From CAYFMP01 sp964344215 (GTDB lineage: Bacteria > Pseudomonadota > Alphaproteobacteria > Rhodospirillales > Casp-alpha2): a stretch of 59,915 bases of DNA. The notes below the pieces were generated by a model. The model did no database searches. It had not been told where the DNA came from and was given only the letters and a program-made list of their open reading frames with translations. The DNA is taken from NCBI GenBank assembly GCA_964344215.1, contig CAYFMP010000015.1:1-59915 (forward strand), in the 5' to 3' direction. Position numbers and translations under genes: made by a program. Positions 1 to 7,876 of the stretch are shown here, piece by piece; the first letter of the stretch is position 1, and every line of letters begins with the position of its first letter.

Positions 1-64
1 ATGATCTACGTCTGTGCCGCCATCATCAATTCAAGATGATTCTCAACAGACCCTAAAGCACTAT

Positions 65-101
65 CCGATTGGAACGAACCATTCAGGTTCGACCCAATCG
101 G
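65..101. repeat. Long imperfect palindrome (hairpin)
   Basis: The outer arms CCGATTGG (65-72) and CCAATCGG (94-101) are perfect complements. The inner arms CGAACC (75-80) and GGTTCG (86-91) are also perfect, with a 2x2 internal mismatch and a 5-nt loop. A further perfect 12-bp palindrome, CGGTTGCAACCG, lies at 148-159. No U-tract follows on either strand, so this is not a classical intrinsic terminator. It lies just past the 3' end of the SoxW-like gene, the last gene seen in the dsr direction. Bases 1-224 hold no convincing gene. Confidence 0.6.
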
Positions 102-224
102 ATTGACTTGCTCTATCTTTCAACGAGTTGGAGCGGTGTAATCCGATCGGTTGCAACCGTTAATCGATTCCGATCGAACGGAAGCCGCTCCAGGGCGCTG
201 CTTTTTGTCGGGAGGCCGAAGCCT

Positions 225-857
225 CTACCAGAGTTCGACCTTCTCGCCGCGCGCCTGCATCTCCTCGGCCAGGGCCTGCAGCCAGCGCTGGAAGTTGGGT
301 TGCGTCTTGTAGCCTTCCTCGTAGACGTAGCGGAACGAGTTGAGGAAATGGAACGGCTTCCAGTAGCCGAGCAATCGCCACACCTCGATATCGTGGCCCG
401 GCTTCTTGTTGCCGGCGGGCAGGGTCTTAGGGAAGAACTGCAGGGTCGGCGTGAACTGCACCCGGTACTTGCGGCCCAGTTTCTTCTCCGTCGTCACCTC
501 GCCGTCGACGTCGGTGACCTCCTTGTCGCCCCACAGGTTGAGCTGGACGACGAAGAAATGCTTGGTGATGTAGTCGACGATCTCGGCGTTGCGCAGGTTG
601 ACCAGATGCGTCTCGCGGCAATACGGACAGCCCTTCTGTTCCCAGAAGACGACTAGCTGCTTGCCCTCGGCCGCCGCCTCCTCCATGTCCTCCTTGAGGT
701 CGAGAAAGGTGTTCTTGAACCACGGCTGGACGTGCAGGCCCTCTTCGTTGGGCTCCACTTCCGGCAGCGTCAGCTTGATCTCGGCGCCGGCCGGGCCGCC
801 CCAACCGGCGACGCCGAGGATGAGCGCAAGAACGCCGATGAGTTTTCCGATTTGCAT
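225..857 (-). CDS. soxW: SoxW-like periplasmic thioredoxin
   Basis: This 210-residue protein has an N-terminal hydrophobic signal (about residues 5-25) ending near AGA. It is followed by a thioredoxin fold with a CPYC redox motif (C77, C80) and a cis-proline region (FTPTLQFF). Exported thioredoxins of this type (SoxW/thioredoxin_7) keep periplasmic Sox proteins or c-type apocytochromes reduced, receiving electrons from a CcdA/SoxV membrane protein; such a gene lies at 26046-26792. It is downstream of and co-directional with dsrN, 144 bp away, so it may have its own promoter. The fold is clear. The SoxW name is inferred from the Sox context; a general DsbD-type thioredoxin is the alternative. 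Confidence 0.75.
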   Translation of the reverse strand: MQIGKLIGVLALILGVAGWGGPAGAEIKLTLPEVEPNEEGLHVQPWFKNTFLDLKEDMEEAAAEGKQLVVFWEQKGCPYCRETHLVNLRNAEIVDYITKHFFVVQLNLWGDKEVTDVDGEVTTEKKLGRKYRVQFTPTLQFFPKTLPAGNKKPGHDIEVWRLLGYWKPFHFLNSFRYVYEEGYKTQPNFQRWLQALAEEMQARGEKVELW

Positions 858-1001
858 GAATCCTCTCCCAAATATCGGGCCGTTCGGCCGACCCTTGAGC
901 GTTTCGGGGCTGTTTGCGAATTCCCCAGAATGTAATGGCTCGACCGTAATTCTTCAACCGGAGCCTCGTTTCCCGGCTGTTTGACGGCCGTCACAATCGC
1001 G

Positions 1002-2369
1002 TTATGAGGCGCGCTTCGAGCGCACGAACCCAACGAACCGTCCAGCCCAGCGGTTGGCCGCGACGTCGCGCTGATGGGCGAAGGTCGCCACCAGGTTGCC
1101 GGTGACAAGGCCGTCGCGCTTGCCGTCGATGCCGTGGCCGCGCTTGACCTCATAGGCGAAGGCGGCGTCGGGCGGCAGGTTGTCCAACGAAGCGTAGTGG
1201 AACTCGTGGACCGGGATGTCGGCGTCGCCGCCCGGCCACGGCCCGGTCCCGGTCTCGGCGAGGACCACGTAGCCGCGGCCGACCGGGCGCTCGTGCATGA
1301 CCGCGTTGGCGGGAACGAAGCCGACCATCTCGTGGGTCTGGCCGCGCCAGGTGAGGTCGCGGGCCAGGTAGATGAGGCCGCCGCACTCGGCGTAGGCCGG
1401 CATCCCGTCCTCCAGCGCGGATCTGATATCGGCCCGGAGCGCCGTGTTGGCGGCCAGCGCCGCGGCTTGGGTCTCCGGGAAGCCGCCGCCGATAAACAGG
1501 CCGTCGGCCTCGGGCAGGCGGGAATCGCTCAGCGAATCGAAAAACCTGAGCTCGGCGCCGGCCCGCGTCAACGCTTCCAGGTCGTCCGGATAGTAGAACC
1601 CGAAGGCGGCGTCGCGGGCGACGGCGATGCTGACGTCCGTCGCGCCCGTGGTCGCGGGCGGTCCGGCCGCGTCCGGCCATTCGGGGCCGGCGACGCAGGC
1701 CAGCGCGCCTAGCCGCTCGATATCGATGCCGGCCTCGACGACGTCGGCCATGGCGTCGATCAAGGCCCGCGCCTCGGTCGTCTCGTTGGCCGGGACTAGG
1801 CCCAGGTGGCGCTCGGCGATCTCCATCTCCGGGTGGCGGCCGAGGACGCCGAGGACCGGTACGTCGGTATAGCGTTCGATCGCCGCCCTGAGCTTGCTTT
1901 CGTGGCGCGGCCCGCCGACCTGGTTGAGGATCAGGCCGGCGATCGTGATATCCGGGCCGAACGACCGGTAACCCTGGATCAGCGGCGCGATGCCGCGCGT
2001 CATGCCGCGGGTATCGGCGACCAGCACCACCGGCGCCCCCAACAGGACGGCCAGCGCCGCGTTGCTGTCGCCGCCCTCGACGTCGACGCCGTCGTAGAGG
2101 CCCTTGTTGCCCTCGATCAGCGACAAATCGGCGTTGGCGGCGTACGCCGCGAAAGCGGCGACGATCTCGTCCTCGCCCATGCAGTGGAAATCGAGGTTGC
2201 GGCACGGCCGGCCGGCCGCCTGGCTGAGCCACAGGGGGTCGATGTAGTCGGGACCCTTCTTGAAGGTCTGCACGGCGACGCCGCGTTTGGCGAGAGCGGC
2301 GGCCAGTCCGGTCGTCACCGTCGTCTTGCCCGACGATTTGTGCATGGCGGAGACGAACAGGCGGTTCAT
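1002..2369 (-). CDS. dsrN: DsrN, siroheme/cobyrinate amidase (CbiA/CobB family)
   Basis: This 455-residue protein starts with a dethiobiotin-synthetase-like ATPase P-loop (HKSSGKTT, residues 11-18). It ends with a class I glutamine amidotransferase domain containing the nucleophile motif YAECGGL. The family is cobyrinic acid a,c-diamide synthase. In sulfur oxidisers the dsr-linked homologue DsrN is thought to amidate siroheme to the siroamide of reverse sulfite reductase. It is the last dsr gene here, 22 bp after the TrpD2-like gene. The position beside dsrP and the absence of other cobalamin genes argue for DsrN rather than a B12 enzyme. Confidence 0.88.
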   Translation of the reverse strand: MNRLFVSAMHKSSGKTTVTTGLAAALAKRGVAVQTFKKGPDYIDPLWLSQAAGRPCRNLDFHCMGEDEIVAAFAAYAANADLSLIEGNKGLYDGVDVEGGDSNAALAVLLGAPVVLVADTRGMTRGIAPLIQGYRSFGPDITIAGLILNQVGGPRHESKLRAAIERYTDVPVLGVLGRHPEMEIAERHLGLVPANETTEARALIDAMADVVEAGIDIERLGALACVAGPEWPDAAGPPATTGATDVSIAVARDAAFGFYYPDDLEALTRAGAELRFFDSLSDSRLPEADGLFIGGGFPETQAAALAANTALRADIRSALEDGMPAYAECGGLIYLARDLTWRGQTHEMVGFVPANAVMHERPVGRGYVVLAETGTGPWPGGDADIPVHEFHYASLDNLPPDAAFAYEVKRGHGIDGKRDGLVTGNLVATFAHQRDVAANRWAGRFVGFVRSKRAS

Positions 2370-2391
2370 GAGTGTCGCCGCTCCTAAACGG

Positions 2392-3393
2392 TCAACCCGG
2401 CGCCATCCGGTCGCGGTTGCGGGCTTCCCACATCTGTTCGGCGAGCTGTTGCGCTTCGTCGATGGAAGCGGCCCGGTCCAGCAGCTTCAAGGCGATGGCG
2501 GCCGTGCCGGTGACGGCGGCGGTGGCGTAGGCGTCGCGTTCGTCACCGCGCCACACGGTCTTGAGGCGGCCTAAGTTCATTTCCTCGTCGTGCTTGATGT
2601 CCTCGTTGGGCAGCAATGCCGGCCACTCCTCCTCGACCTTTTCGCCGTCCTTCAGGCCCTCGACCAGGATCGGCTTGCCGGGCCGGCGCTCGGCCTCGCC
2701 GCCCTCACCCTTGAAGACCGCTATGTTGGGTTGGCCGAGCAGTGCCGCGGTGTCGCGATGCACATCGCGGTAGTTGGGGTGGAACACGGTCTGCATCTCG
2801 CATGGCGCTGAGAACGGGTTGATCATGCGGGCGAACGTGTTGACCGGCGAGCGCAAGCCGAGCACCGGTTTGAGCTCGATGATTTCCTGCAAGCGCGGAC
2901 ACAAGACGGCCAACGGCAGGTAGGCGAAGTTGGTGGCTCTGATTTGCTCGGCGGCCTCGGCCAGCGACCCGGCGGCGGCGATGCCGAGGAAGGCGAGCGC
3001 CTCGCTCGAATAGATTCGCCCCGGCGTGTGTCCTTCCGTGCCCTGCATGCAGATGCGCACCCCGTTGGCGGCCAGCAGCAGGGCCGAGAGCAAGAACCAC
3101 GGCAACTGGCGCTTCTTGCCGGAATAGGTGGCCCAATCGAGGTCGACTTCGGGTGGGTCGTCGGGCAGTCGCAAGCGGTCGCGCACCGCACGGACGAAGC
3201 CTTCGCCTTCCTCCGGCGCCTCGGTGCGGACCCGGAGCACGCACAGAAGTGCACCCAGCTGCAGAGGCTCGACTTCGCTGTCCAGGATCATGCAGGCGGC
3301 TTGGTACATCTCGTCCGTCGTCAGCGGCCTCGACAGGTTCGGCCCCCGGCCGATGATCCGGACGTATTGGGCGAACGGGTGTTCTTCGGCCAT
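2392..3393 (-). CDS. TrpD2-like glycosyl/phosphoribosyl transferase family protein in the dsr operon
   Basis: This 333-residue protein starts at an ATG overlapping the dsrP stop by one base (TAATG), which implies translational coupling. An N-terminal helical part (MAEEHPFAQYVRIIGRGPNLSRPL, read as separate short motifs around GRG and LSRPLT) precedes a nucleoside phosphorylase/phosphoribosyltransferase-like core. This resembles anthranilate phosphoribosyltransferase relatives of the TrpD2 (YbiB) group, some of which bind nucleic acids. The canonical TrpD glycine-rich PRPP loop is not obvious. No tryptophan gene is nearby, so a role in Trp synthesis is unlikely. Its job in a sulfite reductase operon is unknown to me; the tight coupling suggests it matters for Dsr assembly or cofactor handling. 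Confidence 0.7.
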   Translation of the reverse strand: MAEEHPFAQYVRIIGRGPNLSRPLTTDEMYQAACMILDSEVEPLQLGALLCVLRVRTEAPEEGEGFVRAVRDRLRLPDDPPEVDLDWATYSGKKRQLPWFLLSALLLAANGVRICMQGTEGHTPGRIYSSEALAFLGIAAAGSLAEAAEQIRATNFAYLPLAVLCPRLQEIIELKPVLGLRSPVNTFARMINPFSAPCEMQTVFHPNYRDVHRDTAALLGQPNIAVFKGEGGEAERRPGKPILVEGLKDGEKVEEEWPALLPNEDIKHDEEMNLGRLKTVWRGDERDAYATAAVTGTAAIALKLLDRAASIDEAQQLAEQMWEARNRDRMAPG

Positions 3394-4623
3394 TAGACGC
3401 CGTGGTGCGGATCGGTGTCCGGGTCCGCCAGGCTGACCGGCAGGAAACGCAGCGCGCGGACCCCGACCATGACGATGAGGCCGGCCATCGCCACCCCGCC
3501 GAACCCAAGTACGACCTCGGGCAGGCTCGGCGCGTAGGGGTTGACGACGCCGTCGAAGAAGCTGCTCGAAACNNNNNNNNNNGGTCACCTCCCAGCCCGG
3601 GAACAGCACCAGCGGATAGGCCTGGCCGCCGCTGATGATGACGTAGACCTGGGCGAGGCCGCCGATGATGACCAGAACGGAGGCGAGGCCGATGCGGTTT
3701 CGTGTCATCGCCGCGCCCCGCTGCAAAAGCAGCGCCAACGGCGCCAGACCGCCGACGCCGACCTGTACGACCCAGAACAGCGCCGTATAGACGCCGCCGT
3801 CCAACAGGATGAAGCGCTCGACACCGACGTGCTCGGCCGCGTACAGGTTGGTCAGGTGTTGGACGGCGACGAAATAAAGAACGGCGGCGACGAACAGGAC
3901 CAAGAGACGGGCCAAGCGCCGCACCAGGAAATCGCCGAGCGGCCGCTCGTCAAGGCCGTTCAGCCCCAGCAACACGAGGATGAACGCGGCCAGTCCGAAC
4001 GAGAACGACATGGCGATGAACAGCGGCGCCATGACGGCGGCATCATAGGCCTGGCGGGCGACCAAAAAGCCGAAAATGAGGCCGGTGCCGGTGGTCAAAC
4101 CGAGCCGCCACAAGAAGGCGAACACCCCCATCGCCTTCGAATAAGGCGTCATGCGGCGTTCCATCATGGTCCACAAGTAGACGGCGGTGATCGCCATGAA
4201 GCCGGTATAGAGAAAGATGTTCCAGGCGAAGATCGACTTGAAATTGTAAGTGGTCATAGCGACGAAAAGGCGCTCGGGACGGCCCAAATCGAGGACCAGC
4301 ACGGCCAGCCCGCCGGCCAGCAGCGCCAGCGCCAATAACCCGGACAGGCGCGCCAACGGCTTGAACGGCGTTCGTCCGAACACCGAAGCCATGGAAGCGA
4401 CGTTCAAGGCGCCCGACGCGGCGACGATCAGGAAGACGGCGAACACGTGCGGCGTCCCCCACACCACCTGATTGGTCATGCCGGTCACCCAGTGGCCGTT
4501 GTGTTCCATATACCAGGAAGCCAACACGCCGGCGCCGGCGACGGCGCCAAGCACCGCCAGCAGGCCCCAGTAGACCGCCTGGTTGGCGCCGAATTCGCTG
4601 TAGACGGGCGCTCGCATGTTCAC
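3393..4623 (-). CDS. dsrP: DsrP, NrfD-family integral membrane subunit of DsrMKJOP (contains assembly gap)
   Basis: A polytopic NrfD/PsrC-type quinone-interacting membrane protein of about 409 residues with around ten hydrophobic segments. It transfers electrons between the quinone pool and DsrO/DsrJ. The GTG start at 4623 overlaps the dsrO stop (GTGA); an ATG two codons later (4617) is an alternative. Ten Ns at 3573-3582 interrupt the gene. After them the frame changes: the real C-terminus reads ...VVLGFGGVAMAGLIV... and ends DPHHGV at 3393, while the naive frame runs on into the next gene. The apparent fusion is therefore a gap-length artefact. Confidence 0.85.
3573..3582. other. Assembly gap (10 N) inside dsrP
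   Basis: Ten undetermined bases. The reading frame of dsrP does not continue across them, so the true missing length is not a net 10 bases. At least one codon-phase correction is needed. Confidence 0.99.
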
Positions 4624-5357
4624 AAACCCCTGTAGCGGACGCCGGGATCGGTGCCGAGGTCGGCGCGGATCTGGGCCGACGGATACTCGGCCAGACGCTT
4701 CGACAGCGTGCTTTCCGGGTCGTTCAAGTCGCCGAACAGCAGCGCGCCACCGGCCGCGTCGTTGCAGGCCTCGACGCAGGCCGGCTGGCGGCCGTCATCG
4801 ACCCTGTGGACGCAGAACGTGCAGCTCTCGACCGTACCCTTGCCGCGCGGCGCGTACGGCTTCTGATCGCTCAGCGTCTCGTGGATGAACGAGCGCGCCT
4901 TGTACGGGCAGGCCAGCATGCAGTAGCGGCAGCCGATGCAGGTGTGCTTGTCGACCAGGACGATGCCGTCGCGGCGCTTGAACGAGGCCCCGGTCGGGCA
5001 AACGTCGACGCACGGCGGCTCGGCGCAGTGCTGGCACATCACGGGCAGGATCTTGGCGTTGCCGGTCTTCGGGTCCTTGACGGTGACCTGGCGGATCCAC
5101 TGGGCGTCGGTGGCCGGGCGGCCGTGGCCTTCGAGGCCGTTCTCCGTGTTGCAGGCGTCGACGCAGGCCGTGCAGCCGTCGGCGCACTTGGACGCATCGA
5201 CCAGCATGCCCCAGCGCACCTTGGCGGACACCGGCTGATCGGGTGCGCGGGCCTCGGCGATGCCGAAAAGGGTGACGCCGGGCGCGACGGCGACGCCGGC
5301 GGCGAGCGCGGCGGCGGAGCCCAGGAACCTGCGGCGGCTGGCGGGGTCTCGGTTCAT
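4620..5357 (-). CDS. dsrO: DsrO, periplasmic ferredoxin-like iron-sulfur subunit
   Basis: This 245-residue protein has a twin-arginine signal (RRRFLG near residue 8, then a hydrophobic stretch). Cysteine clusters for [4Fe-4S] centres include CADGCTACVDAC, CQHCAEPPCVDVCP, CIGCRYCMLACP and CTFC...CVEAC. This is the DMSO-reductase-B/NrfC type electron carrier that pairs with DsrP in the DsrMKJOP complex. The start at 5357 is chosen because it places the Tat motif at the N-terminus and overlaps the dsrJ stop (ATGA). The stop overlaps the dsrP start. A longer in-frame extension upstream is only dsrJ read in another frame. Confidence 0.93.
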   Translation of the reverse strand: MNRDPASRRRFLGSAAALAAGVAVAPGVTLFGIAEARAPDQPVSAKVRWGMLVDASKCADGCTACVDACNTENGLEGHGRPATDAQWIRQVTVKDPKTGNAKILPVMCQHCAEPPCVDVCPTGASFKRRDGIVLVDKHTCIGCRYCMLACPYKARSFIHETLSDQKPYAPRGKGTVESCTFCVHRVDDGRQPACVEACNDAAGGALLFGDLNDPESTLSKRLAEYPSAQIRADLGTDPGVRYRGL

Positions 5358-5803
5358 CGCTCCGTGAACTCCGTGATCCGGAATGGCCGGCGCGGATCGG
5401 CTGGCCTCAGCACCTGTTTCATGGAATCGGGCTTCGAGGCGTGGCACTCGAAACAGTCGATGCTGACCGCCGTGTAATCGTGGCACTGACGGCAGAAGTT
5501 CTTCGGGTTGTCGTAGCCGACCGGCTTGCCGTCGGCTCCGGCCACGGCGTGGCAGGCGACGCACTCCTTGAGGCTGAACCGCTTGGTGCGGATGCCGTCC
5601 TGCATGGTCTGGTCGCGCTTGTGCAGGAGCAGGTTCATGTGGTCGCGGCGCATCACCTCGGTCGGGGCGACGCACTGCTCGCCCTGGCCTTTCGGCGGCC
5701 TCGGCACCGGAAAGCCGTCGTCGGCCGCTTGCGCCTCCAGACCGGCGGCCAAGCCGAGAACGAGGGCGAGAACCGCCAGCGGTATGCGCACCTTCGAGGT
5801 CAT
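5354..5803 (-). CDS. dsrJ: DsrJ, periplasmic triheme cytochrome c
   Basis: This 149-residue protein has a signal sequence (about residues 6-27) and three haem c motifs: CVACH (81-85), CRQCH (104-108) and CFECH (117-121). A further cysteine, C44 in GEQC, matches the extra Cys proposed as an unusual haem ligand in Allochromatium DsrJ. It is part of the transmembrane DsrMKJOP complex and is thought to exchange electrons on the periplasmic side. It overlaps dsrO by 4 bp and lies 4 bp downstream of the second dsrL. Confidence 0.93.
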   Translation of the reverse strand: MTSKVRIPLAVLALVLGLAAGLEAQAADDGFPVPRPPKGQGEQCVAPTEVMRRDHMNLLLHKRDQTMQDGIRTKRFSLKECVACHAVAGADGKPVGYDNPKNFCRQCHDYTAVSIDCFECHASKPDSMKQVLRPADPRRPFRITEFTER

Positions 5804-5807
5804 CGCG

Positions 5808-7742
5808 TCAGCCGTCTCCCAATCCCATCTGGATGTAGCCCGACGGGCAGACGTCGGCGCAGATGTAGCAGCCGACGCACTTGGTGTAGTCGGTATCGAC
5901 GTAGCGGCCGATCGTCTTCCTGTCCTTCTTGACCCGGAAGATGGCGTCCTGCGGGCAGTAGATGACGCAACTGTCGCACTCGAAACACATGCCGCAGCTC
6001 ATACAGCGTTCGGCCTCGTCGATGGCGTCCTGCTCTTCGAGGCTGGAGAACCGTTCGTCGAAATTTCCGAGCACTTCTTTCGCCGTGATCTTGGTCTCGG
6101 CGCGCCGGCGCATGGGGTCGAACGGGAAGTGGCCGAGGAACAGGTTGTCGTGCGGAATGATCTCGGCCCGCGAGCGATCCTCGTAGTTGTGGACGGCGAA
6201 CTCGCCGCTGTCGGTGCCGCGCACCGGCGCGTGTTCGTACTCGGCCAGGTCGAGCGAGTGGGATTTCAACTCCTTGAGCAGGTTGAAGTGATGGACGTCG
6301 ACCTTCGGCCGGTCGGCCGGGTTGTCGCCCTGCAGGTAGCGGTCGATGCCCTCGACGGCGATCGAGGCGTGGCCGATGGCGGTGGTCAGCAGGTGCGGCT
6401 TGATGACGTCGCCGCCGACGAAGTGACCGGGCTTGTCCTTGACCTGGTAGTGGGCGTCCGAATCCATCAGCCCCCAGCCGTTGTCGAACTCCTCGATGCC
6501 GGTAAAATCGCCGGACTGGCCGGTGGCGCCGACGATCAGCGAGCAATCGATGTCGAATTCCTCGCCCTCCTTGACGACCATCTCGCCCGTCGACCAGTCG
6601 ACCGGCACCACGCGCAGCGCCTTGGCGCGGCCGTCGTCGCCGAGGATGACCTCGACCGGCGCCAGGCTCTCGTGGATTTCGACGCCCTCGGCGATGCAGG
6701 CGTCGAGTTCGTGCTGGGTGGCCGGCGCCCTGTCGATGGGACGGCGGTAGACCACCCACACTTCGGCGCCCTGACGCCTGGCCGCCTCGGCGACGTCGTG
6801 GACGGTATGGCCGAGGATAACGTTGTCCGGGCGGTCCTTTTCCGAGACGTGCTCGATATGGCCGATGCGGCGGGCGACGGCGGCCACGTCCATGGCGGTG
6901 TCGCCGGCGCCGACGACCAGGACGCGGCCGTCCAGGTGTTGCAACCGGCCCTCGTTGAAGGCGCGCAGGAACGACATGCCGTCGACGCAGTTGGTGGTGT
7001 CGGCGCCGGGGATCGGCAGCGGCTTGCCGGTCTGGGCGCCGATCGCCCAGAAAACGGCGTCGAAGTCCTTCTCCAGTTCCTCGACCGAAACATCGGAGCC
7101 GACCCGGGTTGAGAGCCGGGTCTCGACGCCCATGTCGAGGATGCGCTGGATCTCGCCGTCGAGCACGTCTCTCGGCGTGCGGTAGCTGGGAATGCCGAAC
7201 CGCATCATGCCGCCGAGCGACGGGTATTCGTCGAAAACGGTGCAGGCGTGGCCGCGGAGGCGCAGGAAATAAGCCGCCGTCAGCCCGGCGACGCCTCCGC
7301 CGACGATGGCCACCTTCTTGCCGGTGTCGGGGCCGGGCTCGGCCAGCTTCATGCCTTCCTTCAGCGCCCAGTCTCCGACGTACTGCTCGACCGCGTTGAT
7401 GCCGACATGCTCCTCGACCTCGTTGCGGTTGCAGCCGTCCTGGCACGGCGCCGGGCACACCCGGCCCATCGCCGACGGGAACGGGTTGGCCGAGACCATG
7501 CGCTCGAAAGCGTATTGCTGCCACGGCGTCTCCTCGTCGACCGGTTTGTCCATGCCGCGGGAGATGGTCAGCCAACCGCGCACGTCGTGGCCCGAGGGGC
7601 AACTGCCCTGGCACGGCGGTGTCCGGTGGACGTAGGTCGGGCATTTGCCCGACTCGCCGGAGACGACGTGATGTTCCGTCCACTCCAGAGGCTCCGTATC
7701 GCCGTCCTGGAAGCGCCGGTAGGTGAGTTCAGTATCACTCAT
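5808..7742 (-). CDS. dsrL: DsrL paralogue B, iron-sulfur flavoprotein with NADPH-like nucleotide site
   Basis: This 644-residue cytoplasmic flavoprotein has the GltD-like layout. An N-terminal cysteine-rich domain (CPTY...CQGSCPSG, CPAPCQDGC) is followed by an FAD Rossmann motif VGGG (147-150), a second Rossmann motif GAGDTAMD (278-285), and a C-terminal two-cluster ferredoxin domain (CMSCGMCFECDSC, CVGCYICADVCP). DsrL is the NAD(P)H:acceptor oxidoreductase partner of reverse DsrAB. This copy has VVYRRPIDR (330-338) after the second Rossmann fold, as in NADPH-binding GltD proteins. The other copy lacks these arginines. It lies directly before dsrJ and 134 bp after copy A. Confidence 0.9.
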   Translation of the reverse strand: MSDTELTYRRFQDGDTEPLEWTEHHVVSGESGKCPTYVHRTPPCQGSCPSGHDVRGWLTISRGMDKPVDEETPWQQYAFERMVSANPFPSAMGRVCPAPCQDGCNRNEVEEHVGINAVEQYVGDWALKEGMKLAEPGPDTGKKVAIVGGGVAGLTAAYFLRLRGHACTVFDEYPSLGGMMRFGIPSYRTPRDVLDGEIQRILDMGVETRLSTRVGSDVSVEELEKDFDAVFWAIGAQTGKPLPIPGADTTNCVDGMSFLRAFNEGRLQHLDGRVLVVGAGDTAMDVAAVARRIGHIEHVSEKDRPDNVILGHTVHDVAEAARRQGAEVWVVYRRPIDRAPATQHELDACIAEGVEIHESLAPVEVILGDDGRAKALRVVPVDWSTGEMVVKEGEEFDIDCSLIVGATGQSGDFTGIEEFDNGWGLMDSDAHYQVKDKPGHFVGGDVIKPHLLTTAIGHASIAVEGIDRYLQGDNPADRPKVDVHHFNLLKELKSHSLDLAEYEHAPVRGTDSGEFAVHNYEDRSRAEIIPHDNLFLGHFPFDPMRRRAETKITAKEVLGNFDERFSSLEEQDAIDEAERCMSCGMCFECDSCVIYCPQDAIFRVKKDRKTIGRYVDTDYTKCVGCYICADVCPSGYIQMGLGDG

Positions 7743-7796
7743 TCTCTTGGTTCCCTGCCTCTTTATTCCGTTTCCCTGTGTCTCTTCCCCGGGGTC

Positions 7797-7816
7797 AATC
7801 TATCGTTTGCGAATAT
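7797..7816. promoter_or_regulatory. Candidate operator between the two dsrL genes
   Basis: Twenty bases here (AATCTAT-6 nt-CGAATAT, plus strand) match 17 of 20 bases of the core of the dsrA promoter element on the minus strand at 16459-16440. The element points away from dsrL copy B and lacks the TTGATA -35 box. It is therefore better explained as a regulator site than as a promoter core. It lies in the 134-bp spacer 7743-7876, which has no gene. Confidence 0.4.
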
Positions 7817-7876
7817 ATCATTTCGCGCCCATACGGCCAGTACCGCGATCTCCACCGTCGCCCTCGGCGCGCCGCC

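Noticed and set aside
65..110. A tRNA-like GGTTCGA stretch
   Set aside because: The GGTTCG belongs to the hairpin arm. No acceptor, D or anticodon arms can be drawn. The same applies to the GGGTTCGA near 30158.
2392..4623. A single 743-residue fusion of DsrP and the TrpD2-like protein
   Set aside because: It is created by reading across ten Ns in the wrong phase. The proper DsrP C-terminus and stop are found in another frame at 3393, followed by a normal start.
4620..5675. A 351-residue DsrO with a 106-residue N-terminal extension
   Set aside because: The extension is the dsrJ region read in another frame. The Tat signal and ATGA overlap place the start at 5357.
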